Shown: positions 37,496 to 47,918 of the stretch, one piece after another
Layout of the letters: every line of letters begins with the position of its first letter
Position numbering within the stretch: the first letter of the stretch is position 1
Origin: Duganella sp. BJB480
Lineage (GTDB): Bacteria > Pseudomonadota > Gammaproteobacteria > Burkholderiales > Burkholderiaceae_D
Assembly (NCBI GenBank): GCA_003416985.1
Contig: QVIN01000002.1
Location: forward strand, 620,001-684,000
DNA: 64,000 nucleotides
Direction: 5' to 3'
Made by a program: the position numbers and the translations under genes
The notes under the pieces: model-generated
Databases searched by the model: none
What the model was told of the DNA's origin: nothing
The model's input: only the letters and a program-made list of their open reading frames with translations

Positions 37496-37511
37496 TACGT
37501 CGAATGACGTA
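37496..37511 (-). promoter_or_regulatory. Candidate operator of the porin-urt operon
   Basis: Perfect inverted repeat TACGTC-GAAT-GACGTA centred 68 nt upstream of the porin ATG. TACGTA-like half-sites are the kind of target bound by NarL/LuxR-type response regulators. The obvious candidate protein is the LuxR-type regulator encoded at 28854-29807. Binding is an inference. Confidence 0.5.
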
Positions 37512-37535
37512 GTGGTATCGGAGGGACAGGAGGAA

Positions 37536-37556
37536 GCGCCGCCCCGCGGGCGGCGC
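37536..37556 (-). terminator. GC hairpin after the S41 protease gene
   Basis: GCGCCGCCC (37536-37544), loop CGC, GGGCGGCGC (37548-37556): perfect 9-bp stem beginning 8 nt after the protease stop. No T-run. Likely limits read-through from the protease gene into the porin-urt operon. Confidence 0.5.
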
Positions 37557-37564
37557 CGGAAGGC

Positions 37565-38932
37565 TTACTGTTTGCGCAGTTCGGCGACGGCGCGGTCGAG
37601 CACCGGATCGGCGCCGGAGCGCAGCGAGGCCACGGTGGGGTGTACCTCGACGTCGGGCGTTACGCCCTTGCCGACAAACTCGGTGCCGTCCGGGAAAACG
37701 TCGCGCTTGATGCAGATGCGCGCCTTGCCACCGCCCGGCAGGTCGAGGAACAAAGGCTGGCCGGTGCTGCCGCCGGTGGGCTCGCCGACGATGATCCCGC
37801 GCTTCAGCATCCTGAAGGAGACCGCGAAGTCCTCCGCCGCAGAGAAGCTTTGCGCGCTGGTGAGCACCGCGACCGGGCCGTTGAATACATCCTTATGCTG
37901 CGCCTTGTACGTCTCGCCATTTAAACTCATCGGCGTCCAGCGGATGGCGGAAGTGCCTTGCGCGCGCCGGTAGGCATCGTCGTCGCGCCGGTACGCGTAG
38001 GCGCTGCCGATAGGCTGGCGGGTAAGCCAGGACAAGATCCGCAAGCCGTATTCGCTGGAACCTCCACCGTTGCGGCGCACGTCGATCACCAGTCCCTTGG
38101 CCTTCAGGATCTCAGGGACGACGATCTCGAACATCGCCACGCTTTCGTCGCTTTCGAAATGGTCGATGGAGATATAGGCGATATCGCCCGGCAGCGTCTT
38201 GAAGACAAAGCGCGGGGGGCCCTGATAGCTGCCGGAGCGGTCCACCACCTCATCGCGCTCGGCGCCGTCCGCAGTGCGCAAGCGCAGCGTGACCGGCTTA
38301 CCAGCGGGGCCCGTCAGCAGTTGATAGGAGTACGTGCGCATCTCCCGATCCTGCGGCGAGGACGCGCTGACGAAAGGCTCGATATGCCGCCGCCCATATT
38401 CCAGCGCCGGTTCGCCGTCGATGGCGACGACCTCCTCGCCGACATGCAGGCGCGCCTGCAGCGCCGGATTGCCCACCCACTCGACCAGCACCTTGCCCTC
38501 GACCAGCGCGGTGCGCATGGGCGGGCGCGCAAAAAATTCGTTACCCAGCTCCCTGGGCGGATAAATATTGGTGTGGCCATCCTGCAGCATAGGCGCCAGC
38601 TGCATCATAATCCGATAGTAGTCGCGCGTGGTCGGCGCGGCGATCACCTTGGTCAAGTATTCCATGTAGACCTGGTCCCACGCCAAGTCGGGCACGTGAT
38701 CGAAATGAACGAAGCTGCTGCGCGCCTCGGCCCAGAACAAGGACAGGCCGGCGACTTTTTCCTCCACCGTCAATACCGGCTTGTACGGCGTGGCGATGGC
38801 GGGCGCCTTGTACAACCGTTCCGACAACGGCGATGTCTGCGGTGCGGCTTTGAAGCGCGGCACATCGGCGGCATCGGCCAGCTGCGCGGCCAACGCGAAC
38901 GTCATCAGCATGGCTAGGGGTTTGATTTGCAT
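37565..38932 (-). CDS. S41-family (C-terminal processing) peptidase, exported
   Basis: 455 residues with a signal peptide (LAMLMTFALAAQLADA). About 130-250 holds an N-terminal helical and PDZ-like part (LHVGEEVVAIDGEPALEYG); the tail-specific protease core has GDIAYISIDHFES, KGLVIDVRRNGGGSSEYGLR and the catalytic Ser in LTSAQSFSAAEDFA, followed by GEPTGGSTGQPLF. This is the S41 Ser/Lys protease pattern; the substrate is unknown. The ATG giving MQIKPLAM was chosen; longer in-frame starts have no signal peptide at the N-terminus. Confidence 0.88.
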   Translation of the reverse strand: MQIKPLAMLMTFALAAQLADAADVPRFKAAPQTSPLSERLYKAPAIATPYKPVLTVEEKVAGLSLFWAEARSSFVHFDHVPDLAWDQVYMEYLTKVIAAPTTRDYYRIMMQLAPMLQDGHTNIYPPRELGNEFFARPPMRTALVEGKVLVEWVGNPALQARLHVGEEVVAIDGEPALEYGRRHIEPFVSASSPQDREMRTYSYQLLTGPAGKPVTLRLRTADGAERDEVVDRSGSYQGPPRFVFKTLPGDIAYISIDHFESDESVAMFEIVVPEILKAKGLVIDVRRNGGGSSEYGLRILSWLTRQPIGSAYAYRRDDDAYRRAQGTSAIRWTPMSLNGETYKAQHKDVFNGPVAVLTSAQSFSAAEDFAVSFRMLKRGIIVGEPTGGSTGQPLFLDLPGGGKARICIKRDVFPDGTEFVGKGVTPDVEVHPTVASLRSGADPVLDRAVAELRKQ

Positions 38933-39050
38933 GGTGTCCCGGGTTGGTTGCGAAAGTACGCGCGATGTTGACATAAAAGCACGCCCACCGCAATCGCCGG
39001 CTGGCCGGATTTGGTGGCACAATAACGGCTTCATTTTTGGGAGTACCACC

Positions 39051-39278
39051 ATGACTATTTTTTCCGCCTCCGTTTTCGACGCCACCGTGATCTACGAAGG
39101 CAATGAACTCTTCAAGGGTCAGGGCGCGGCGCGCGGCTGGGCCGAAAAGCTGGCGAAGGAACTGGAATGCGAGATTGGCGTCGAGAAGATCGGCACCGGC
39201 TGGGTACTGACCGGCACCGTCGACGGCGAAGCCTGCAAGTGGAGTATCGTCGGCCAGCGTCTCAAGCGCATGGACTAA
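39051..39278 (+). CDS. Hypothetical 75-residue protein
   Basis: Small soluble protein (MTIFSASVFDATVIYEGNEL, then GAARGWAEKLAKELECEIGV and TGWVLTGTVDGEACKWSIVG). The ATG has a clear GGGAG 9 nt upstream. No domain recognised; the pattern is a compact alpha/beta fold with two Cys. It lies between the divergent S41 peptidase gene and topoisomerase IB. Confidence 0.65.
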   Translation: MTIFSASVFDATVIYEGNELFKGQGAARGWAEKLAKELECEIGVEKIGTGWVLTGTVDGEACKWSIVGQRLKRMD

Positions 39279-39352
39279 AGCGTGCGTTAGCGCACAACAT
39301 CGCCAATCCTTGCCGGGTACGATTTCCGATAATCTGCCCACCAAGGATAGCG

Positions 39353-40459
39353 ATGAAACGCGATACGCCCGCAGCGCCCGGCGAAGCCGCCCTGTCTGAA
39401 TCCACCGCCGCCGCCAAGTCGGCGGGCCTGCGCTACGTGCACGACTATCAGCCCGGCATCGCCCGCCGCAAGCGCGGCAAGCACTTTCACTACGTTGACG
39501 CCGACGGCCACGCCATCCAGGATGCCGACACGCTGGCCCGCATCAAATCGCTGGCGATTCCTCCCGCCTGGGCCGACGTCTGGATCTGCGTTCATCCACG
39601 CGGCCACTTGCAAGCGACGGGGCGCGATGCGCGCGGCCGCAAGCAGTACCGCTACCACCCGCGCTGGCGCAGCCACCGCGACGAATCCAAGTACGACCGC
39701 ATCCTAGGCTTCGGCAAGGCCCTGCCGGCGATACGCCGCGCGGTCGGCGCCGCGCTCCAGCTGCCAGGCCTGCCGCGCGAGAAAGTGCTGGCCACCGTCG
39801 TCTACCTGCTGGAGGCGACCATGATGAGGATCGGGAACGAGGAATACGCGCGCACGAACAAATCCTTCGGTCTGACCACGCTGCACGACCGCCATGTACG
39901 GCTGGACGGCGGCAAGATTGAATTCCGCTTCCGGGGCAAGAGCGGCGTGCATCATGCCGTCGCGGTCGAGGACCGCCGGCTGGCCAGCATCATCCGCCGC
40001 ATCCGCGACCTGCCCGGCCAGGAGCTGTTCCAGTACATCGGCGACGACGGCCTTCCTCACGCCATCGGATCGTCGGACGTGAACGAGTACCTGCAGGCCA
40101 TCGCCGGCGAGGACTACACCGCCAAGGACTTCCGCACCTGGTCCGGCACGGTGCTGGCGGCGGTGGCGCTGCGCGAATATGAAAAGTTCGATTCCGAAGC
40201 CCAGGCCAAACGGAACGTGGTGCAGGCCATCGAAGCGGTGGCGAAAAAGCTGGGCAATACGCCCACCATCTGCCGCAAATGCTATGTGCATCCGAGCGTG
40301 ATCGAGTGCTACCTGGACGGCACGATGTTGAAGGCGGCGCGCAGCCGCGCGAAGCAGCAGCTACAGGATGGCCTGCACGCGCTGCGACCGGAAGAGGCGG
40401 CGGTGCTGGCGTTGTTGCAGCACCGCCTGCAGGCCTCAGCGGCCAGCGACCGGCGGTGA
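39353..40459 (+). CDS. DNA topoisomerase IB (poxvirus-like bacterial type)
   Basis: 368-residue type IB enzyme that nicks one DNA strand through a 3'-phosphotyrosine and relaxes both positive and negative supercoils. N-terminal domain with HFHYVDADGHAI and LAIPPAWADVWICVHPRGHL; catalytic domain with KYDRILGFGKALPAIRR, RIGNEEYARTNKSFGLTTLH, FRFRGKSG, KDFRTWSGT and the active Tyr in CRKCYVHPSVIECYLDG. ATG preceded by AAGGATAG. Its 3' end overlaps the next minus-strand gene by 24 nt. Accessory in bacteria; scattered distribution suggests transfer. Confidence 0.93.
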   Translation: MKRDTPAAPGEAALSESTAAAKSAGLRYVHDYQPGIARRKRGKHFHYVDADGHAIQDADTLARIKSLAIPPAWADVWICVHPRGHLQATGRDARGRKQYRYHPRWRSHRDESKYDRILGFGKALPAIRRAVGAALQLPGLPREKVLATVVYLLEATMMRIGNEEYARTNKSFGLTTLHDRHVRLDGGKIEFRFRGKSGVHHAVAVEDRRLASIIRRIRDLPGQELFQYIGDDGLPHAIGSSDVNEYLQAIAGEDYTAKDFRTWSGTVLAAVALREYEKFDSEAQAKRNVVQAIEAVAKKLGNTPTICRKCYVHPSVIECYLDGTMLKAARSRAKQQLQDGLHALRPEEAAVLALLQHRLQASAASDRR

Positions 40460-41461
40460 CGCCTCGGCGCGCAGGATGATCACGGCGGTGGCGATATCCT
40501 CATGGCGATTGCGCGCCGGCGAATTGACGGTCATGTAAACCTTCACCGCCGCCAGCGAAGCGTGGTCGCCGAAAAACGCACCCTCCGCATCGTAGCGCTC
40601 CGGGAAGTTCTCGTTATTCAGCGGACAGGCCGTCGATTCATTCTTCCCGCGGTTCGGACGCTTTTCGCACCGGGTGTAGCTGTCGCCGTTGACGGCGGCG
40701 GCGATCAGATGGTCGGTGGGCTGATCCAGCATCACGGGAAAACTGAAGCGGCGCGCAACCCCGTCCACCTTCATCTCGAAACTGAGCACGCCCTTGTAGG
40801 CAGGCAGGTTGTCCAGTTTGAGTTTTGCGTCCGATATTTTTCCGGGCGGGATAAAGCCGTCGCCACCCAACCCGCCACGGAACGTCGCGTCGGTACCGCC
40901 GATCTGGCGGTACTCCATGCTGCGGTGTATGAATAGCAGATTGTCATAGGCCGATTGCGGAACCGGCTTGTTGGCCGCCATCGCCTGGGCCTGAGCCACT
41001 ATCGCCAGCATGCGCGCCTGCCGTTCCGCCGGACCAGGCACAGGCCCGCGGCTTGCCTCCACAGTCAGGCGCACCTTCGACTCCTGGCCGACAAACAAAT
41101 GCATATTGTCGCGCCGCCCCCACCACAACTCGCCAACCGGGCCACTGCTGCCGGACTGCTCCCATGCGGCGGGATCGTAGGTGTCTTTGGGCGTCGGATC
41201 TTCGCGGCCCAGATCGGGATTGCGAAGACCGGCCAGTTTACCGTCCTTGCTGAACGCCGCCATCTTGTACGAGCCACCGTAATTGATGGCGCCAACGCCG
41301 CCATTGGACGCGTATTGCGAACAGGCGTTCTGGCTGGCGCCAGGGGGCAGCCATGGCTTGACCGTCGGCGGGCAGCGCTCCAGCGTTTCCGGGCCGGCGA
41401 CGGCGGGCAGCGTCACCCACAGCGCGGCGAACAGCGGCAGCATCGAGTACGTGTTTTTCAT
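40436..41461 (-). CDS. Hypothetical exported protein
   Basis: 341 residues with a clean signal peptide (SMLPLFAALWVTLPAVA, cleaved before GPETLERC). The mature part has several Cys (RCPPTV, NACSQYA, RCEKR, TACPLN) that could form disulfides, and blocks such as YKMAAFSKDGKLAGLR and WWGRRDNMHLFVGQESKVRL. I recognise no family. Probably periplasmic. Its C-terminal end overlaps the topoisomerase gene on the other strand by 24 nt. Confidence 0.75.
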   Translation of the reverse strand: MKNTYSMLPLFAALWVTLPAVAGPETLERCPPTVKPWLPPGASQNACSQYASNGGVGAINYGGSYKMAAFSKDGKLAGLRNPDLGREDPTPKDTYDPAAWEQSGSSGPVGELWWGRRDNMHLFVGQESKVRLTVEASRGPVPGPAERQARMLAIVAQAQAMAANKPVPQSAYDNLLFIHRSMEYRQIGGTDATFRGGLGGDGFIPPGKISDAKLKLDNLPAYKGVLSFEMKVDGVARRFSFPVMLDQPTDHLIAAAVNGDSYTRCEKRPNRGKNESTACPLNNENFPERYDAEGAFFGDHASLAAVKVYMTVNSPARNRHEDIATAVIILRAEASPPVAGR

Positions 41462-41578
41462 GAGGCGTCAGTTTGAATTTAAAAAAATATTATATATACA
41501 ATAATAATTTGGTGCCGCACGACGTGGGGGTTCGGAGTAGAATTTAGCTTCCGCGTGTTGTCGCCGAGCCGTTTCGCC

Positions 41579-42001
41579 ATGCCTGAAGCATTGCCCTTCC
41601 AGATTCGAAAAGAATGCCCGCCGGGCGCCTGCGAATGCCGGCGCGACGAGCTGCTGGAACAATGGGACAAGGCGCCCGACGATACCGACATCCGCATCCT
41701 GCGCCTCACCCGCGAACAGGAGAAGGTGCTGATCGCCCGCATCGAGAGCATCGCCAGCTACGAAGAACTGGGCCGCATAGAACAACGCATGCAGGAACAG
41801 CTGGGCATCCGCCTGACGATCACGCCCAGCGCGAATGGCGTACGCACCGTGATGGGCCTGCAGATCCGCCTGGCGGAGCAGCCAGGCCTGTGCCGCCGCA
41901 CCCGCGAACAGGTGCCGGCGGCGGTGCGCCGCTGCCTGAACAAACATCCCGATATCGTCTACGCGCTGCTGAACGCGCGCGACCTGCTGGGCGCCGGTTA
42001 G
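41579..42001 (+). CDS. Hypothetical protein with CPPGACEC motif
   Basis: 140 residues, soluble. Opens MPEALPFQIRKECPPGACEC, three Cys closely spaced, then RRDELLEQW; the rest is charged and helical (RILRLTREQEKVLIARIES, LGRIEQRMQEQLGI) and ends CRRTREQVPAAVRRCLNKHP. No catalytic motif; the Cys knot might bind metal. A GTG 24 nt upstream is an alternative start. Its stop shares two bases with the stop of the KirBac gene on the other strand. Confidence 0.7.
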   Translation: MPEALPFQIRKECPPGACECRRDELLEQWDKAPDDTDIRILRLTREQEKVLIARIESIASYEELGRIEQRMQEQLGIRLTITPSANGVRTVMGLQIRLAEQPGLCRRTREQVPAAVRRCLNKHPDIVYALLNARDLLGAG

Positions 42002-42963
42002 CCGGGGTGCGCCAGCGCCGCGCCGGGCATGCTGCCGCCGGTCGATCCGTCCGGGTAGATGTCGTGGAATTTGCTGTAGTCCAGTATCCGCACGTTGCCG
42101 TCCTGCTTGTCCGACATGATGTCGGCGAAGTGGTGGTTGAAGAAGATATGCTCGGCCGAGTAGGTCTGGCGGGCGTGGACGAAATCGTTGAGCGTATCGT
42201 CGGTGCCGGAGACGGCCACCGACAGCGTGGCGCCCTCCTTCTGCAGGTCTTCCTTGGTCTTGCCCCAGAACGGGCTCGATTCGTCGATCTTGTGCAGGAT
42301 GGTCCAGGTCAGCGCGAACACGCCGGAACGCTCGCGCTCCAGCTGCAGGTCGTAGAACCGGGTGAAGATCTGTCCTTCCAGCGTCATCTCGCGGCGGATC
42401 AGCGTGGCGCGCACGGAGGCTTCCAGTATCAGGTTGCCGCGTTCGTTCCCGGACCTGAGCATCAGCGTCGGCACGCCGTTGAATGGCGTGATCACGGCGA
42501 CGTCGGAGAACATGATGCGCGACGTGGGCCGCGAGAAGCGCGCGAACAGCAGGCCCGTTACCGTCGCCACCTCCACCATGCCGAGCAGGATCTCGGTCGA
42601 GGCGACAACGTGGCCGTAGGTGGAGCCGGGGTTCATGTAGCCGTAACCGACCGTGGCCAGCGTCTCGATCGAGAAGAAGAAGGTGTCGAGGAAGGAGCCG
42701 GGCCGCGCATTGGAGACCGAGCCTGGCACCAGGTAGAACGCCAGCGCGAAGCCCACGTTGGTGACCATGTACAGCACACCGACCAGCAGGAAGAAGCGCG
42801 GCCAACTCAGGGTCAGCATCCAGTGGTAGATGTCGCCCCAGTACCTGGGCCCGAGGCCCACGCGCTTGATCTGCGAAGTCCCCATCCTGAACACACCGCG
42901 GTCGTTGCCCACCCGTGGACGGATAACCTTTTGCGCCGGTTGGCGCACCGGACCTTCACTCAT
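41998..42963 (-). CDS. Inward-rectifier potassium channel, KirBac family
   Basis: 321 residues. Slide helix and first membrane segment (WPRFFLLVGVLYMVTNVGFALAF), pore helix and selectivity filter in SIETLATVGYGYMNPGSTYG, second membrane segment (STEILLGMVEVATVTGLLFA), then a cytoplasmic immunoglobulin-like domain from about residue 150 (SRIMFSDVAVITPFNGVPTL, MTLEGQIFTRFYDLQLER). Closely related to known prokaryotic Kir channels; the residue after TVGYG is Tyr where Asp is common. Ion flow should be K+. Confidence 0.94.
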   Translation of the reverse strand: MSEGPVRQPAQKVIRPRVGNDRGVFRMGTSQIKRVGLGPRYWGDIYHWMLTLSWPRFFLLVGVLYMVTNVGFALAFYLVPGSVSNARPGSFLDTFFFSIETLATVGYGYMNPGSTYGHVVASTEILLGMVEVATVTGLLFARFSRPTSRIMFSDVAVITPFNGVPTLMLRSGNERGNLILEASVRATLIRREMTLEGQIFTRFYDLQLERERSGVFALTWTILHKIDESSPFWGKTKEDLQKEGATLSVAVSGTDDTLNDFVHARQTYSAEHIFFNHHFADIMSDKQDGNVRILDYSKFHDIYPDGSTGGSMPGAALAHPG

Positions 42964-42975
42964 GATAGACCTGCC

Positions 42976-43512
42976 TTAGTCGTCGTCGTTGGGATCGATG
43001 CCGGGGAACATCACCTCGGTGTAGCCGAATTTGGAGAAGTCGGCGATGCGCATCGGGTACAGCACGCCGAGCAGGTGGTCGACTTCATGCTGCACCACGC
43101 GCGCGTGGAAGCCGTCGACGTCGCGGCTGATCGGCTGCTGGAACTGGTCCACGCCCTCGTAGCGCAGCTGGGTGAAGCGCGGCACGCTGCCGCGCAGGCC
43201 GGGCACCGAAAGGCAGCCTTCGAAGCCCTCTTCCTTTTCGTCCGACAGCGGCGTGAGGACGGGATTGATCAATACCGTTTCCGGCACCTGCGGCGCGTCG
43301 GGATAGCGGGCGTTCTGCTTGAAGCCGAAGATCACCAGCTGCAGGTTGACGCCGATCTGCGGCGCAGCCAGGCCGGCGCCATTGGCCGCGTGCATGGTGT
43401 CGAACATGTCGGCGATCAGCTCGCGCATGGCCGGGGTATCGAACTCGGTCACCGGTTCGGCCACGCGCAGCAGGCGCGGGTCGCCCATCTTCAGGATTTC
43501 GCGCACCGTCAT
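42976..43512 (-). CDS. def: Peptide deformylase
   Basis: 178-residue metallo-enzyme that removes the N-formyl group from nascent proteins. All three motifs are present: [22 protein letters not shown] and the metal-binding QHEVDHLLG. The ATG overlaps the galU stop by 4 nt, giving [15 protein letters not shown], the family's usual beginning; the longer frame reads into galU. Not beside fmt here, so it may be a second deformylase copy of the genome. Confidence 0.95.
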   Translation of the reverse strand: MTVREILKMGDPRLLRVAEPVTEFDTPAMRELIADMFDTMHAANGAGLAAPQIGVNLQLVIFGFKQNARYPDAPQVPETVLINPVLTPLSDEKEEGFEGCLSVPGLRGSVPRFTQLRYEGVDQFQQPISRDVDGFHARVVQHEVDHLLGVLYPMRIADFSKFGYTEVMFPGIDPNDDD

Positions 43513-44408
43513 TTGCCGCCTCCGTTGATCTCGCACTGCATCTCGCGCAGGAACTTGCAGTATTCGGCGCCGGTCTCCGGGTGCTTGAGGCCCATGGCGG
43601 TCATCGCCTTCAGGTAGCCCAGCTTGGAGCCGCAGTCGTAGCGCTGGCCGTCGTAGCGGTAGGCCAGCACGCGTTCGTCCTTCATCAGCGCGGCGATGCC
43701 GTCGGTCAGCTGGATCTCGCCGCCGGTGCCGGTGCCGAGGTTCTCCAGGTACTGGAAGATACGGCCCGACAGCACATAGCGGCCCACCACCGCCAGCGTG
43801 GACGGCGCCACGTCCGGCGACGGCTTCTCGACGATGCCGTGCACCAGCTCCAGCTTGGGCTGGTAGGCCGAGGCGCTGACGATGCCGTACTGGCGCGTGG
43901 CCTGGCGCGCCACTTCCTGCACCGCCAGGATGCTGCAGCGTTCATAGGCATACAGGTCGGTCATCTGTGCCAGCACCGGCTTGACGCCGTCGGCGGTGTC
44001 CATGAAATCGTCCGCCAGCAGCACGGCGAACGGTTCGTCGCCGACGACGGGGCGCGCGCACAGCACCGCGTGCCCCAGGCCCAGCGGCTCGGACTGGCGG
44101 ATGTAGATGCAGTTGACGTTTTTCGGAATGACGTTTTGGACCAGCTCCAGCAAGGCTTTCTTGTTGGCCGCCTCCAGTTCCGCTTCCAGTTCGTAGGCCT
44201 TGTCGAAGTGGTCCTCGATGGCGCGCTTGTTACGGCCGGTGATGAACACCATTTCCGTGATGCCGGCGGCGACCGCCTCCTCCACCGCGTACTGGATCAG
44301 CGGCTTGTCGACGATGGGCAGCATCTCCTTCGGCTGCGCCTTGGTCGCGGGAAGAAAGCGGCTGCCAAGACCGGCGACCGGGAATACTGCTTTTCTGATT
44401 TTGGACAT
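43509..44408 (-). CDS. galU: UTP-glucose-1-phosphate uridylyltransferase
   Basis: 299-residue nucleotidyltransferase making UDP-glucose for envelope polysaccharides. Starts [20 protein letters not shown] (nucleotide loop), then [36 protein letters not shown], and LADDFMD for metal binding, with [15 protein letters not shown] and [12 protein letters not shown] near the end. Length is typical. It overlaps def and follows ligA by 15 nt on the same strand. Confidence 0.97.
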   Translation of the reverse strand: MSKIRKAVFPVAGLGSRFLPATKAQPKEMLPIVDKPLIQYAVEEAVAAGITEMVFITGRNKRAIEDHFDKAYELEAELEAANKKALLELVQNVIPKNVNCIYIRQSEPLGLGHAVLCARPVVGDEPFAVLLADDFMDTADGVKPVLAQMTDLYAYERCSILAVQEVARQATRQYGIVSASAYQPKLELVHGIVEKPSPDVAPSTLAVVGRYVLSGRIFQYLENLGTGTGGEIQLTDGIAALMKDERVLAYRYDGQRYDCGSKLGYLKAMTAMGLKHPETGAEYCKFLREMQCEINGGGK

Positions 44409-44423
44409 GATATCGATCTGTTT

Positions 44424-46772
<2,349 letters not shown>

Positions 46773-47918
46773 CTAGCTAAACAAACGCAACGCGCGGATC
46801 GAACCTGCCGGAATATCGGCGTCGTTCATCTCGGCGTAGAAATCCTGTACCTGGCCTGCGATCTCCGCCAGCGAGGCGTCCGACAACGGCTGGTTGTAGT
46901 CGTCGACGATGGTCGCGTCCAGGCGGCCCACCAGCGACTTGGCGCAGGCGACCATGGCGCCGAAGCCGTCGCGGGACGGCGCCACGCATGGTACGTCCAG
47001 CAGCAGCGTCAAACGAGGCGTGGTTTCCTCGGCCAGCGTGACGTTGGTCGACAGCGAGAACAGATGGCCGCCCTCGCCGTCCGGCATCACGTAGCGGCCG
47101 TCGGGACGCACGTCAAAGCCCTGCTTCTCCAATGCGCCCAGCAGCGTGGTGATGGCCCACGGCGCGCCGTTGGTCTGCAGATTGACGCCCAGTTGCGCAT
47201 CGTGGCCGGCGACGAAGCGGTGCAGGTTGCGCGCCTCGGCCATCACTTCGATCATGTCCGGGATTTCCGGCTCGGCGCCGATTTCGTCGGCCATCGCGCG
47301 CAGGCGCGTGACCAGCTCCGAGTATTCCAGTTCGTTCAACGCGGTGCTGCGGCTGGCCAGCTGCACGCCGCCCTGCAGCTTGGTGTAGACGCCGCCGTGG
47401 ACGATGGGCTCCCATTCGCCGCTGACGGCCAGGCCGATGTAGTGCACAGGCTTGTTGCCGACCATGCGCAGCGTTTGCAGCACCGGCAGCAGCTTGTCGC
47501 CGCGCGCCGGGCCTTCCAGCGCCAGCGGCAGCAGGCAATCGATCAGCGGGTCGACCAGCGCGGTGGCCTGTTCGGCGGCCGGGGTCACGCCGCCGGCGTG
47601 CGGCGCGGCCGGTGGCGCCGTCGGATCGGCGGGATCGCTTTCGAATTCGGCGGCGACGGCGGCCAGCGCCGCCGCTGCGGCGGAGGCTTCGCCGCCGGCC
47701 ACGCCGGGTGCCGCGCTGTCGAGCGAGAAGCTAGGCTCGTGGCGCGCGCCGGACGACGGCGGCGCATCGCCGGTTCGCATCAGCACATCGTCATGGTCGG
47801 TCGAGAAGGCGCGTTCCACGCTCTTCTTGGCTTTGTATTCCTGGATCTTGTTGTAGCCGAAAACGCCGGCGACGAATACGCCGGCGATCCCGATCAAACT
47901 CATTTGAAGGTCTGTCAT
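46773..47918 (-). CDS. zipA: Cell division protein ZipA
   Basis: 381 residues. One N-terminal membrane anchor (MSLIGIAGVFVAGVFGYNKI), a charged then Ala/Pro-rich linker (about 30-120), and a C-terminal FtsZ-binding domain (about 235-375: NLQTNGAPWAITTLLGALEK, DGEGGHLFSLSTNV). ZipA tethers FtsZ to the inner membrane at mid-cell. Recognition rests on topology, the C-terminal domain and its place between smc and ligA; the linker is poorly conserved, as usual. Confidence 0.9.
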   Translation of the reverse strand: MTDLQMSLIGIAGVFVAGVFGYNKIQEYKAKKSVERAFSTDHDDVLMRTGDAPPSSGARHEPSFSLDSAAPGVAGGEASAAAAALAAVAAEFESDPADPTAPPAAPHAGGVTPAAEQATALVDPLIDCLLPLALEGPARGDKLLPVLQTLRMVGNKPVHYIGLAVSGEWEPIVHGGVYTKLQGGVQLASRSTALNELEYSELVTRLRAMADEIGAEPEIPDMIEVMAEARNLHRFVAGHDAQLGVNLQTNGAPWAITTLLGALEKQGFDVRPDGRYVMPDGEGGHLFSLSTNVTLAEETTPRLTLLLDVPCVAPSRDGFGAMVACAKSLVGRLDATIVDDYNQPLSDASLAEIAGQVQDFYAEMNDADIPAGSIRALRLFS

